A stretch of 64,000 bases of DNA from an uncultured Tenacibaculum sp. Its GTDB lineage: Bacteria; Bacteroidota; Bacteroidia; Flavobacteriales; Flavobacteriaceae. The notes under the pieces were generated by a model. It was not told the DNA's origin. It made no database searches and saw only the letters and a list, made by a program, of their open reading frames with translations. The stretch spans positions 1-64,000 of the forward strand of contig CANLMR010000006.1 of the NCBI GenBank assembly GCA_947492185.1. The letters run 5' to 3'. Shown here in pieces: positions 1-9,140 of the stretch; the stretch's first letter is position 1; each line of letters starts with the position of its first letter. The position numbers and the translations under genes are program-made.

Positions 1-3000
1 ATTACTACTGTAGCTGTATCTGTATCGCCATCTGCATCTGTGATGGTGTATGTGAAACTGTCTGTTCCGTTAAAGTCAGCGTTTGGTGTGTATACAAATA
101 CTCCGTCTGAAGTCTCTGTTACTGTACCATTAGATGGACCAGTTGTTAAACTGTAGTCTTCTCCATCTCCGCCGTCTCCACCGATATCATCATTAGTACT
201 TACCGTAATGGTAGTACTAGCATCCTCATTTACTGTAGCTGTATCATCTACTGCATCTGGAATAAAATCATCACAAAAACTAAAACCTCCAATACCTGAA
301 CCATGAACTGCTCCATTAGCACAAGTAGAACAGTTTTTCCAAACAATTGTAATGCTTTGAATTCCGCTAGCAGCTTCAAAATTAACACCAATCTGATCAT
401 TAGCACCAACAGTGGAAGAGTTATTAGCATTTATAAAACCTGTAGCACTATCTGTTGTATAAGATGGAGTATCAGATTCAGTAAATGTAGGAAGTATAGT
501 ATTTCCATCACCATCTAAAGCTGTAACCGTGAATGAATCTCCATTAGATCCAGCTCCATTTATATGATAAATATCAAAACCAATTGAATATATATTTGAA
601 CTAAAAGCAATAGTTTGTGTAATTCCTCCACTTTCTGCAATATTACCTGAAGCAAAACCTGTAGTAAAGAATTGAAGTATTTGATCAGACAAAATTCCAG
701 AAGCATCAGTTCCAACATCTGGTGTTAAATTTCCTGAACTATTCCAACTACCTAATGTTCCTGTTTCTCCACTAAATGTGTAGGTAATATTAATACCAGA
801 CCCATCAACATCGTTAAAAGTATTCGTAACCGCACCATCAGGAGTCCAATTAAAAGAATCTATACCATTAGGAGCAAAACCATCCCAATTTAACTCATGA
901 ATAGTAGGTCCTCCACAACTAGGAGTTTGATGTAATGTTACTGGTGTACCAGGTGTGCTACAAATACTAGAACCACTATTAGTAACTGATGAATTCAATA
1001 CTAAACCATAATCGATATTAGTTTCAGTAACTTGACCGTTTCCATCAACTGAAGCCGGAGTACCAGTTCCAAATTGATCACCATCATTACCATCAGCAGT
1101 TGTATCATTATATTGTTCATCAGCATCAGAACATCCGTCTCCATCAGAATCTAAATCTAAATGGTTTGGATCACCATCTCCATCTGTATCTAAGTACGTA
1201 CAATATTCAAAATTATCAAATACAAAAGTTACATTTCCATTATTTGCTACATTATTATCTTGCCTAGCTTTTCTAGTAGTTATTTGAAATGAAGAAACTA
1301 AACCATTAATTTTCACATCTGAATAACTTCTAGTAGCATCACCTCCATTAGTAAACGCTGTAAATGTTGGTGAAGTAGTATTATTACTTATAATTTCATA
1401 CAATAACCCATTAGGGTTAGGATCACCAGGATCTGTATCATTATAACTTCCACTAGGCACTGTAGAAATAGGGTCCATAAAAGGTCCAAAAAACACATTA
1501 TTAGCACCGTTAGGACCTGTTGAAGTAATTGTTACTCTATCACCTTGATCAATACCAGACCATCTAAACTCAACATTAGTAACAGGTTCACTGAAAGTAA
1601 ATGTATAGACAATAGAATCTCCTGCTCCTCCAGAACCTTCATCAACACTATTACCTTGAACCCTAACTCCTGTAGTTCCTTCTGCTTCTAACTGAGTTAA
1701 TGTAGCACCCGTAACTAATGTAGTTAAATCCACATCAACACCATTATGCGTATATATATCGTTAATAAAGCCATCGGTTAATGAACTTCCTGTAGTTCCA
1801 GAATTTATAGAAGCCCCAGCACAATTCAAACCTTCTGTTGTATCTAATATACCATCATTATCGTCATCTAAATCACAATTATCTGGCACACCATCACCAT
1901 CTTCATCTAAAGAATCATCATAACCAGGACAAGCATCTGTAGCGTCAGGAACGCCATCTCCATCACTATCACATTGCGCATCTTTAGTATTAAAATCAGT
2001 AGAAGAACCTACTGCTTGCCCTCCAGACACTAAGTTTGGAACACCGCTACCATCAACTCCTCCTGTAATTTCTCCTGAACTTACTTGAGCTGTTGTAATT
2101 CCTGCAGCACCTTCTATAGCATCAGAACAACCATCGTTATCAGAATCATCATCTAAATAATCTGGTGTACCATCTCCATCTGTATCTTTTTCAAGCGCAG
2201 AGCAAAATGAAAAGTCTCCAAATGCTAAACCTTGATTTCCACTTGGTGTTGCACCTATATTCCTATATCTAAGTTCAAATTTTGTTACCCATTCTTGTAT
2301 TCCATCAATTACAAAGTTAACATCTGTTCCTCCACCTGTTATAACATTACCTACTACAGTTTGACCAGCTGCTGCAGTATATTCTGAAGCATCTAATGTA
2401 TGAGTAGTTCCATCAACTAAAGTGAAAATTACCTCGATTTGATCAGTAAAATTCGTACCAGTATCAACATCAAACAAGGTAAAAGACAAATCATAAACGG
2501 GGTTATCAAATACAAATATATGTCTAGATTCTCCTGTACCAGGAGCTAAAGAAGTTTGTAATAAAGTGTAAATACCTTGCCCTACTGCCCCATAAACGTC
2601 ATTAACTCTATATTGTTGATTTGCAAATGTTGTTGTCAATTCTCTTTGCAAAGTAATCCCTACACCATTAGTAGAAGTTATATTTGGGCTTGTTAAAGGA
2701 TCCTGACCCTCTGTTAAAATTGTTCCTCCAGAAGAATCACCTGAAGTATAATACGTATCCCAATCTACCACAACCGATCCAGAACAAGTACCAAGTTCTA
2801 TTGAATCTAAAATACCATCATTATCATCATCTGCGTCTACTGAGTTGTCAAAAGAATCGCTATCTGAATTTGGAAATGTTGGATCTGCAGGAGGCGTATA
2901 AATACTAGCTTCCCAACCAGCTTCAGTTACACTACCATCTGATGTAAACACAAAATGCAATTGTGTTCCAGATGATGTTATAAATCCGTTAGGAGGTAAA

Positions 3001-3353
3001 AAATCACTACAATAACTCCCTATAAGCGGAGCTGTAGCATCTGCACCATCATAAATAGACAGCAAATCGAAACAACCTGTCCCAAAACCAAAATCCTCAA
3101 TAGAAAAGGTTGAAAGATCAAATTCAACAATAAGCTGCTTACCTGTTGCAGACGTTAGTGTAATTGATTCGTTTTCACTATTACCATATTCACCTCCCGA
3201 ACCTCCAGAGTCCGTAAAAGTAATACTACCAGATATGCTTTGATCAGCATCTGCAATAGTGACTTGTGAAAAAACCTGTGTAAAACACACAAGAAAAAAT
3301 AAAGCAAAGAACAACCTTACTTTAAGGGATTTAATAGGGTAAAAGTTCCTCAT
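1..3353 (-). CDS. Very large secreted CUB/TSP3/cadherin-like surface protein, N-terminal part (3' end outside window)
   Basis: Reading the minus strand from the ATG at 3353, the frame stays open to the left edge, so at least 1,117 codons are present and the C-terminus is missing. Residues 1-30 form a signal peptide (hydrophobic [10 protein letters not shown], then FSQ). About 30-150 is a CUB domain. Acidic DxDxDGxxD calcium-binding thrombospondin type 3 runs lie near 171-186, 388-417, 460-512 and 718-750. They separate beta-rich domains with lectin- or jelly-roll-like composition. From about 1033 a cadherin/Ig-like module begins ([15 protein letters not shown], then [20 protein letters not shown]). 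This architecture is typical of Bacteroidota adhesins exported by the type IX system, whose C-terminal sorting domain would lie off-window. Binding partner unknown. Short reading frames in other phases here are shadows. Confidence 0.9.
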   Translation of the reverse strand, partial: MRNFYPIKSLKVRLFFALFFLVCFTQVFSQVTIADADQSISGSITFTDSGGSGGEYGNSENESITLTSATGKQLIVEFDLSTFSIEDFGFGTGCFDLLSIYDGADATAPLIGSYCSDFLPPNGFITSSGTQLHFVFTSDGSVTEAGWEASIYTPPADPTFPNSDSDSFDNSVDADDDNDGILDSIELGTCSGSVVVDWDTYYTSGDSSGGTILTEGQDPLTSPNITSTNGVGITLQRELTTTFANQQYRVNDVYGAVGQGIYTLLQTSLAPGTGESRHIFVFDNPVYDLSFTLFDVDTGTNFTDQIEVIFTLVDGTTHTLDASEYTAAAGQTVVGNVITGGGTDVNFVIDGIQEWVTKFELRYRNIGATPSGNQGLAFGDFSFCSALEKDTDGDGTPDYLDDDSDNDGCSDAIEGAAGITTAQVSSGEITGGVDGSGVPNLVSGGQAVGSSTDFNTKDAQCDSDGDGVPDATDACPGYDDSLDEDGDGVPDNCDLDDDNDGILDTTEGLNCAGASINSGTTGSSLTDGFINDIYTHNGVDVDLTTLVTGATLTQLEAEGTTGVRVQGNSVDEGSGGAGDSIVYTFTFSEPVTNVEFRWSGIDQGDRVTITSTGPNGANNVFFGPFMDPISTVPSGSYNDTDPGDPNPNGLLYEIISNNTTSPTFTAFTNGGDATRSYSDVKINGLVSSFQITTRKARQDNNVANNGNVTFVFDNFEYCTYLDTDGDGDPNHLDLDSDGDGCSDADEQYNDTTADGNDGDQFGTGTPASVDGNGQVTETNIDYGLVLNSSVTNSGSSICSTPGTPVTLHQTPSCGGPTIHELNWDGFAPNGIDSFNWTPDGAVTNTFNDVDGSGINITYTFSGETGTLGSWNSSGNLTPDVGTDASGILSDQILQFFTTGFASGNIAESGGITQTIAFSSNIYSIGFDIYHINGAGSNGDSFTVTALDGDGNTILPTFTESDTPSYTTDSATGFINANNSSTVGANDQIGVNFEAASGIQSITIVWKNCSTCANGAVHGSGIGGFSFCDDFIPDAVDDTATVNEDASTTITVSTNDDIGGDGGDGEDYSLTTGPSNGTVTETSDGVFVYTPNADFNGTDSFTYTITDADGDTDTATVV

Positions 3354-3482
3354 AATGACAACTTCTATTTGAAAACTTACATTAACATTCAATACTAATG
3401 TTGTCTAAAAAGAATGAAAAACTAATAAAAGATAGAAACCTTTGTTTTAAAAATGTATGTGGAGTTACAAAAGAATTTAGTA

Positions 3483-3560
3483 GTTCCCTCCGTTTCAGAC
3501 ACTTAAAAGCTAAAGATCCCATCTCAGTAAGTTTTACCAACTTTCTGACAACGGGGGAAC
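3483..3560 (-). ncRNA. Candidate structured 5' leader element of the large surface protein gene
   Basis: On the minus strand, GUUCCC-CCGUU-g-UCAGA (3560-3544) can pair with UCUGA-AACGG-a-GGGAAC (3499-3483). That is 16 base pairs with one bulged base on each side. The enclosed 44 bases hold smaller hairpins (AAGUU/AACUU, and AGAU/AUCU around a GGG loop). A TAnnTTTG box lies just upstream at 3578-3571, so the element would sit at the extreme 5' end of a leader of about 210 nt. I do not recognise a known riboswitch class. It could be a regulatory leader, an mRNA stabiliser or a separate small RNA. Confidence 0.45.
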
Positions 3561-3570
3561 GTAACATTGG

Positions 3571-3578
3571 CAAATATA
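3571..3578 (-). promoter_or_regulatory. Bacteroidota -7 box (TATATTTG) for the large surface protein gene
   Basis: TATATTTG on the minus strand matches TAnnTTTG. It would start transcription near 3564, immediately before the 3483-3560 hairpin and about 210 nt ahead of the ATG. No clear -33 TTG was found at consensus spacing. Confidence 0.45.
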
Positions 3579-3818
3579 TAAAATATTTTTATTCTGAACG
3601 CACATTTGTTTGACACCTTTTTTAAGAAAAGGTCACATTTCCTAAATTAATAGTATTTATTTATGTTTTTTACGGTTGTTATAATAAAAAATTATATTAA
3701 TAACTTCCAAAAATAGCTGTTTAAAGGTTTTAAAAAAAAAAAGGTAGCTTCACTACTGAGTAAAAATTAAAAAGACCTAAAAACACCATTAAAATAAAAA
3801 TTAAAAACTAGATGATTC
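3579..3818. other. A+T-rich intergenic stretch
   Basis: This lies between the desulfurase stop and the surface-protein promoter. It contains homopolymer A and T runs and a short imperfect hairpin (ACCTTTT/AAAAGGT near 3617-3636). Nothing else is recognised. Two short overlapping reading frames at 3382-3613 run across the promoter and leader and are probably not genes. Confidence 0.4.
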
Positions 3819-4967
3819 TCAAAATCTATTTATATTAAGATAACTATAAATAACACTTATAACTTGATCAATTTCTTCTTGAGTTGAAGAAAAACTAAAT
3901 GAAAATCGAATGGAAGTTTTTTGTAATTCATCAAAAGGTAATATTTCTTTTAAAACATGAGAAACCTTTACCCCGCCACTTTGACAAGCACTTCCTGATG
4001 AAGCAGCTATTCCTTTAATATCTAAATTAAATAAAAGCATTTTATCTTGAATCGGAAAACGTACATTAAGAATTTTCGGCACAGCTTTTTCTTTTAATGA
4101 AGAAAGCCCGTTAAAATCAGTTTCAGGAATAACCTCTTTAATTTTCTCACAAAAATAACTTTTAATTCTATTAATATATTCTTCTCTATCTTTCAAACTA
4201 TTAACAGACATCAATAAAGCCTTTTCCATACCTAAAATACCAGGAATATTCTCAGTACTTGACCTAACACCTCTTTCTTGATTCCCTCCTAATAACATCG
4301 GTTTCATAACATGATTTTTTTTAGAATACACAAAACCTACACCTTTAGGCCCATGAAATTTATGTGCGCTAGCAACCAAGAAATCAATAACATTTTTTTT
4401 TAAGTCTATATCTAAATGACCAACAGCTTGAACAGCATCAGTATGAAATAATGCATTATACTGATTACAAAGTTTTGAAACTTTTTCATAAGGCAATACA
4501 TTTCCAATTTCATTGTTAACCATCATTAAACTAACTAGAGTTCTATCATTATCTTCAGACAATAATGTTTCTAACTCATTCAAATCAATAATTCCTTTAT
4601 CATCTAAAGAAACATATTTCACTTCAAGATTATTCTCCTTTTCAAGATTCTCAACAACATTCAACACTGCATGGTGTTCTATTTTCGATGTTATTATTCT
4701 TTTAACTCCTAAATTTTTAACAGCGTTATTCAAAACAAGATTATTTCCTTCAGTACCACTAGAAGTAAAAATTATCTCACTAGAAGCAACTCCAAAAACT
4801 GAAGCTATACTTTTTCTTGCTTTTTCAAGAGCCACCTTAGCTTTACGCCCAAATTGATGAGTAGAAGATGGATTCCCAAAGTTACTTTTCATTGCATCGG
4901 AAATAACATCTATTACTTCATCATACATATAAGTAGTCGCTGCATTATCAAAATAAATTGGTCTCAT
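3819..4967 (-). CDS. Cysteine desulfurase (NifS/IscS family)
   Basis: A PLP-dependent class V aminotransferase-fold enzyme that removes sulfur from cysteine as a persulfide for Fe-S clusters or other thio-cofactors. The 382-residue length is normal. His98/His99 stack on PLP, Asp177 and Gln180 contact the cofactor, Lys203 in SAHKFHGPKG forms the Schiff base, and Cys328 in SSGSACQSG carries the persulfide. No scaffold gene (IscU, SufBCD) is adjacent, so which pathway it feeds is open; the organism may have a separate SufS. The Smr gene lies 30 nt upstream in the same direction and may share a transcript. Confidence 0.9.
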   Translation of the reverse strand: MRPIYFDNAATTYMYDEVIDVISDAMKSNFGNPSSTHQFGRKAKVALEKARKSIASVFGVASSEIIFTSSGTEGNNLVLNNAVKNLGVKRIITSKIEHHAVLNVVENLEKENNLEVKYVSLDDKGIIDLNELETLLSEDNDRTLVSLMMVNNEIGNVLPYEKVSKLCNQYNALFHTDAVQAVGHLDIDLKKNVIDFLVASAHKFHGPKGVGFVYSKKNHVMKPMLLGGNQERGVRSSTENIPGILGMEKALLMSVNSLKDREEYINRIKSYFCEKIKEVIPETDFNGLSSLKEKAVPKILNVRFPIQDKMLLFNLDIKGIAASSGSACQSGGVKVSHVLKEILPFDELQKTSIRFSFSFSSTQEEIDQVISVIYSYLNINRF

Positions 4968-4997
4968 TATTATTTTTTTTTAAACAAAAATACAACT

Positions 4998-5543
4998 TTA
5001 CTGATTTTGAAAAACATAAACCTCAGTTGCACCCATTCCATATTTTTGATAAGAAGCATCAGAATACCTTACATTGTATCTATTTAATAAAAAATGTAAT
5101 TCGGTTTTTAACACTCCTTCTCCAACACCATGAATAAAAACAATTTTGGAGATTCTTTTTTTTACACAATATTCAATTTTTCTTTTTGCAGTCTCTATTT
5201 GAAGTGATAACATATCATAATTATCAAGTCCTTTAGTAGACTTTGTCAACTTCTCAATATGCAAATCTACCTCCATCACAATCTCTTTTTTACTTTTTTT
5301 AAACAAAGTAGATTTCTTCTTTTCACTTCCTTTCAGTTTCTGATTTAAAAAAGAACTATCAACTCTCGTTTTTCTTAATAAACTATCCTGACTCTCACCA
5401 ATTTTCACTAACTCTGATTCTAGAAACCAAAACCCTAAACCATCTACAGTCTTAATCAATATTCTACTTTTTTCAATTTTCGTTACGATTCCTTCAATAA
5501 CATCATCTAAAACAGCCACTTTATTACCGATTTCTAAACACAT
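4998..5543 (-). CDS. Smr domain protein with N-terminal DUF2027-like region
   Basis: 181 residues. Residues 1-50 form a small beta-rich domain (MCLEIGNKVAVLDDVIEG). A basic linker rich in Lys and Ser covers about 60-95. The C-terminal Smr domain from about residue 100 has the two diagnostic motifs: VDLHIE, and IHGVGEGVLK where the HGxG glycines sit. Smr domains (MutS2 C-terminus, SmrA/B) are nucleic-acid endonucleases or binders, some acting on mRNA of collided ribosomes. A stand-alone DUF2027-Smr form is common in Bacteroidota. Substrate here is unknown. It is divergent from the phosphatase-like gene at 5649. Confidence 0.8.
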   Translation of the reverse strand: MCLEIGNKVAVLDDVIEGIVTKIEKSRILIKTVDGLGFWFLESELVKIGESQDSLLRKTRVDSSFLNQKLKGSEKKKSTLFKKSKKEIVMEVDLHIEKLTKSTKGLDNYDMLSLQIETAKRKIEYCVKKRISKIVFIHGVGEGVLKTELHFLLNRYNVRYSDASYQKYGMGATEVYVFQNQ

Positions 5544-5583
5544 ACTTAACCTTAACTTAAAAACAAAAAACTTCTTTCTTTCT

Positions 5584-5591
5584 TAATTTTG
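5584..5591 (+). promoter_or_regulatory. -7 box (TAATTTTG) upstream of the LMW-PTP/ArsC-like gene
   Basis: TAATTTTG fits TAnnTTTG, about 57 nt before the ATG at 5649. No convincing -33 TTG at proper spacing. Confidence 0.35.
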
Positions 5592-5648
5592 CATCCTATA
5601 AGCAATATGCAAAAATACATTAAACCCTCGTTAAAAGAATAATAAATA

Positions 5649-6302
5649 ATGATTAAAACCTCCAAAACAACTACTAGAAATTTCTTTGAAAATGCGCGTC
5701 AAGAGTTAACTCTTACTAAAGAAAGAGAAAACTTATTATCATCTATAACAAACAAGATTACTGAAGAACTAGAAGATCGAGATAAAATCAACATCAACTT
5801 TATTTGCACTCACAATTCTCGCAGAAGCCAAATGGCACAGGTTTGGTCATTTTATGCTAGTGAATACTTTGAATTAGAAAACATATTTTCATTCTCTGGC
5901 GGAACAGAAGTAACTGCTTTTCACAGAAACACTGTAAAATGCCTTCAGAACAACGGTTTTGAATTTAATGTAGATAATTTTTCTCATCAAAACCCAAGAT
6001 ACCTTATCTCTTTCGAAGGATCAAATAAATCAATTTTAGGTTTTTCTAAAACCTACGATGACAACAACAACAATTATCCATACATTGCTGTAACTACCTG
6101 CGATAGTGCTGATCAAAACTGCCCATTTATTCCTGATGCAATTATGCGTTTTCACTTACCGTATATTGACCCAAAAATAGCAGACAACACAGGAAACCAA
6201 AATGAAAAATACTTAGAAACTAGCAAACAAATTGCTGGTGAGTTGTTCTTTATTTTTGAGGAAGTAAAAAAAGTAATTTCAAACAAGCAAACAAAAAATT
6301 AA
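5649..6302 (+). CDS. Low-molecular-weight phosphatase / arsenate reductase-like protein
   Basis: 217 residues. The P-loop CTHNSRRS at 53-60 matches the CxxNxxRS signature of the LMW-PTP and thioredoxin-coupled ArsC fold, with Cys53 as nucleophile. A DP pair (Asp174-Pro175, in YIDPK) could supply the general acid. Cys151 and Cys158 in TCDSADQNCPF resemble the resolving cysteine pair of ArsC-type arsenate reductases. The 45-residue helical N-terminal extension is longer than in minimal ArsC. In Flavobacteriia such proteins often sit with ArsR, ACR3 and DUF6428. Here those partners are absent except a DUF6428 gene at 40452. Arsenate reduction is likely but unproven. Confidence 0.7.
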   Translation: MIKTSKTTTRNFFENARQELTLTKERENLLSSITNKITEELEDRDKININFICTHNSRRSQMAQVWSFYASEYFELENIFSFSGGTEVTAFHRNTVKCLQNNGFEFNVDNFSHQNPRYLISFEGSNKSILGFSKTYDDNNNNYPYIAVTTCDSADQNCPFIPDAIMRFHLPYIDPKIADNTGNQNEKYLETSKQIAGELFFIFEEVKKVISNKQTKN

Positions 6303-6332
6303 CATTATATAAATTTATATAGAAACACTAAT

Positions 6333-7145
6333 TTATATCTCAGTATTCTTATCATAAGGTATACTAGATAAAATATGTTCTATACAAGCAATCCGAGCTT
6401 CTGTTTTTCTGTTTGCCCTTATAATTTTCCATGGAGACAATTCTGTATTTGTCTTTTTAAACATCTTCTTTTTATATATAGTATAATCATCCCATAAATC
6501 CTGAGCTTTTTCATCTACAGAGGTCATCTTCCATTGTTTTAATGGATCGTTTTTTATTTCATCAAACCTTTTTTGCTGCTCCTTTTTAGATATAGACATG
6601 TAAATTTTAACCAAACGAATACCTGATTGCAATATCATTTTTTCAAAACCATTAACCTGTTTCATAAAAACTTTATACTCCTCATCTGTACAAAAACTAT
6701 TTACTGGCTCCACTACAGCTCTATTATACCAACTTCTATCAAACAACACCAATTCTCCTGCCTTAGGAAACTGCTCAACATATCTTTGAAAATACCATTG
6801 ACTTCTTTGCTCTTCTGTAGGTTTAGGTAAAGCTACAATTCGCATGTGTCTAGGATTAATTCTCTCAGTAACTCTTCTGATAGCTCCCCCTTTTCCAGCC
6901 GCATCCCTTCCTTCAAAAAGTATAATTATTCTCTCTCCTTTTTCTATAGCCCAAGTTTGCAACCTAATAATCTCCACCTGAAGCTCTTCCAATTTTTTAA
7001 GGTAATTAACATAACGTAGTGCACGCTCTACATTATAAGGTTGTCTAGACAAAATAGACATTAAACCTTCTTTAGAATTCAACTTTTCAGCTCCTTCTTC
7101 AGTTAATTTAAATCTCTGATTACTAATCTTATTCCCTTTTTCCAT
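6333..7145 (-). CDS. ppk2: Polyphosphate kinase 2 family protein (copy 1)
   Basis: 270 residues. PPK2 enzymes transfer phosphate between polyphosphate and nucleotides in the cytoplasm. Walker A GRDAAGKGG is at 79-87. The Walker B and lid region follows at about 130-150 (LVLFDRSWYNRAVVEPV), with basic residues for polyphosphate. The EGRDAAGKGG signature resembles class I (ADP/GDP-phosphorylating) members. The stop of the upstream paralogue at 7147 is one base away, so the two genes are certainly co-transcribed. The proteins share most of the core, which points to an old tandem duplication. Confidence 0.9.
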   Translation of the reverse strand: MEKGNKISNQRFKLTEEGAEKLNSKEGLMSILSRQPYNVERALRYVNYLKKLEELQVEIIRLQTWAIEKGERIIILFEGRDAAGKGGAIRRVTERINPRHMRIVALPKPTEEQRSQWYFQRYVEQFPKAGELVLFDRSWYNRAVVEPVNSFCTDEEYKVFMKQVNGFEKMILQSGIRLVKIYMSISKKEQQKRFDEIKNDPLKQWKMTSVDEKAQDLWDDYTIYKKKMFKKTNTELSPWKIIRANRKTEARIACIEHILSSIPYDKNTEI

Positions 7146-7146
7146 T

Positions 7147-8004
7147 TTAATCGTTCTGAATTACAGATCTATAATAACGCATTACTATATTAGGATCTGG
7201 GTTTAAATTTGTTAATGCATCTTCCTTTCCATCGTAGTCAAACTTTGACAACACATGCCTTATAGCTTCTAGTCTTGCTACTTTCTTAGTATTAGTTTTT
7301 ATAATAGTCCATGGACAATAAGTCGTATGTGTATTTGTAAACATTTCTTCTTTGTAGTAGGTGTACTTATCCCAAAGCTCCTGCCCTTTTTTATCAACAG
7401 GACTAAACTTCCAATGCTTTAATGGATTATCCATTCTTGCATCAAACCGTTTCAATTGTTCTTTTTTAGTAATTGACAACCAAAATTTAATAACAACCAC
7501 TCCATCTTCATATAACATGTGTTCGAACTCAGGAACCTGGACTAAAAACTTACGATATTGAGCCTCTGTACAGAATTCCATTACCGGCTCTACAACAGCT
7601 CTATTATACCAGCTTCTATCAAAAAAAACTATTTCGCCAGGATTTGGCAATTCTTTTATATATCTCTGAAAATACCACTGACCTCTTTCAACCTCAGTTG
7701 GTTTATTTAAAGCCACTAAACGGGAAGATCTAGGGCTAAGATGCTCCATAAAACGTCTAATATTCCCCCCTTTACCAGCAGCATCTCTTCCTTCAAAAAT
7801 AATTGCTACTCGTTTATTATTTTTAGCAACCCACTGTTGTAGTTTCACTAATTCAATCTGTAAACTTCTTAATTCTTTCTCATAAAATAATTCTTTCTCT
7901 ACTTTTTTAAAAGGAAACTTTTTTTCTGCAATCAAAGTCAACAACTCCTGATTACTTTGTGCTTTTTCAAAATCTTCAACAGTTAATCTAGGTTTATTTT
8001 CCAT
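7147..8004 (-). CDS. ppk2: Polyphosphate kinase 2 family protein (copy 2)
   Basis: 285 residues, first gene of the PPK2 pair. Walker A EGRDAAGKGG is at 71-80 and the FDRSWYNRAVVEPV block follows in the same place as in copy 1. It has about 15 extra C-terminal residues compared with copy 1. Class I-like by motif. Two adjacent class I-like copies may differ in nucleotide preference (ADP versus GDP) or direction; the sequence does not tell which. Confidence 0.9.
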   Translation of the reverse strand: MENKPRLTVEDFEKAQSNQELLTLIAEKKFPFKKVEKELFYEKELRSLQIELVKLQQWVAKNNKRVAIIFEGRDAAGKGGNIRRFMEHLSPRSSRLVALNKPTEVERGQWYFQRYIKELPNPGEIVFFDRSWYNRAVVEPVMEFCTEAQYRKFLVQVPEFEHMLYEDGVVVIKFWLSITKKEQLKRFDARMDNPLKHWKFSPVDKKGQELWDKYTYYKEEMFTNTHTTYCPWTIIKTNTKKVARLEAIRHVLSKFDYDGKEDALTNLNPDPNIVMRYYRSVIQND

Positions 8005-8098
8005 ACACTTGTAATAACAACACTAATGTATAAATTCTTGTTAAGATTTTAATCAATTTTTCATTATTTCACTACCTTTAGCACGGAACATATTTTCT

Positions 8099-9049
8099 AT
8101 GAAAAAAAATATTTTATGCATACTTCTTGTATGCTACACTATAACAAGCCTTTCACAAGTAAAATATAAAAGCGCTTTTAGTATTACAAACGATAATGAC
8201 TTATACATTTCAACTCATCAGGATAGATATTATACAAATGGTTTATTTCTTACTTATAGCTTTGCTAGTAGCATATTAAAAGAAAACCTGTTAAAAAAAA
8301 TATATTCTTTTGAGTTAGGACAAAAACTATACTCTCCTTTTAAAGCAAATGTTACTGATGTCTCTGAACACGACAGGCCTTTTGCTGGTTATCTATATGG
8401 AAGTGCTGGCTTTAAAAAGTTTTACAAAAACAACTCCTATTTTGGATTGTCTGGTGAAATAGGAATACTTGGACCTTCTGCTTATGGAGAACAATCAATG
8501 AATTTTGTTCACAGTATTTACGGATTTAACCCTGCAAATGGATGGAAATATCAAATTAAAGATGCTTTTGCTTTAAATTTTAAAGCAGAATATTTACAAT
8601 CTTTATATAATAAAAGTAAGTTTTTTGATCTAAATTGGAAAAATACTGCAAATATTGGAACAGTTTTTACAGATATTTCCACAGGTTTATTTAGTAGAAT
8701 TGGAACAAAAAAACTACAAAAAACAGCCAACACTGTAGCTTTTAACAGTAATTTAAACCATAAAAATTCTGAATTCAACAACGAAATCGAAACTTTCTTT
8801 TATATAAATCCAATGTTACGATTAGCTGTTTACGATGCTACGATACAAGGAAGCTTTTTAACTGAAAATAATACAGTTACCTATGAATTACGACCATTAG
8901 TTGTAACAACAGAATTTGGGTTTTGGTTTACTTCAAACCGTTTTAATTTTAAATACATGATAGTTCATCATACAAAAAAATTAGAAAGTAAAAATGTACC
9001 AAACGGAAATTTATATGGAGGCATTCAAATCAACTACTTATTCAACTAA
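8099..9049 (+). CDS. LpxR-family outer-membrane lipid A deacylase
   Basis: 316 residues with a signal peptide (1-19, ending SLSQ) and alternating beta-strand pattern to a terminal aromatic-Asn pair (YLFN), as expected for an outer-membrane barrel. Family motifs are present: the ITNDND block near 30-34, DRYYTNG near 42-48, HDRPFAGYLYGSAG near 96-109, and GILGPSAYGEQ with a following His. These are the regions that carry the catalytic Asn/Asp, Thr, His and Glu residues of LpxR. It would remove a 3'-acyloxyacyl group from lipid A. Monocistronic, between the PPK2 pair and dnaN. Confidence 0.8.
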   Translation: MKKNILCILLVCYTITSLSQVKYKSAFSITNDNDLYISTHQDRYYTNGLFLTYSFASSILKENLLKKIYSFELGQKLYSPFKANVTDVSEHDRPFAGYLYGSAGFKKFYKNNSYFGLSGEIGILGPSAYGEQSMNFVHSIYGFNPANGWKYQIKDAFALNFKAEYLQSLYNKSKFFDLNWKNTANIGTVFTDISTGLFSRIGTKKLQKTANTVAFNSNLNHKNSEFNNEIETFFYINPMLRLAVYDATIQGSFLTENNTVTYELRPLVVTTEFGFWFTSNRFNFKYMIVHHTKKLESKNVPNGNLYGGIQINYLFN

Positions 9050-9105
9050 TCAACAATAAAATTAAAAGTGTTGATAAATTAATTTTAAAAATTAACTGAA
9101 TAGAA

Positions 9106-9113
9106 TATCTTTG
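9106..9113 (+). promoter_or_regulatory. -7 box (TATCTTTG) of dnaN
   Basis: TATCTTTG matches TAnnTTTG and would place the transcript start near 9120, about 20 nt before ATG 9141. It overlaps the TTG at 9111, so that upstream codon cannot be the start. Confidence 0.6.
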
Positions 9114-9140
9114 TACATCAAACTACTTTACAAAGAAATA

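Noticed and set aside
248-518. Short overlapping open frames on both strands
   Set aside because: They lie in other phases of the large surface-protein gene, which stays open through this region. Composition is that of shadow frames.
3382-3613. Two overlapping frames of 63 and 71 residues in the intergenic region
   Set aside because: They cover the predicted promoter and leader hairpin, overlap each other on opposite strands, and have no recognisable start context or domain.
6306-6321. Perfect 16-bp palindrome TATATAAATTTATATA
   Set aside because: It is pure A/T between convergent genes in an A/T-rich genome, with no positional link to a promoter. At best a weak terminator.
9111-9140. Upstream TTG start for dnaN
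   Set aside because: It is inside the TATCTTTG -7 box, and the family N-terminus begins at ATG 9141.
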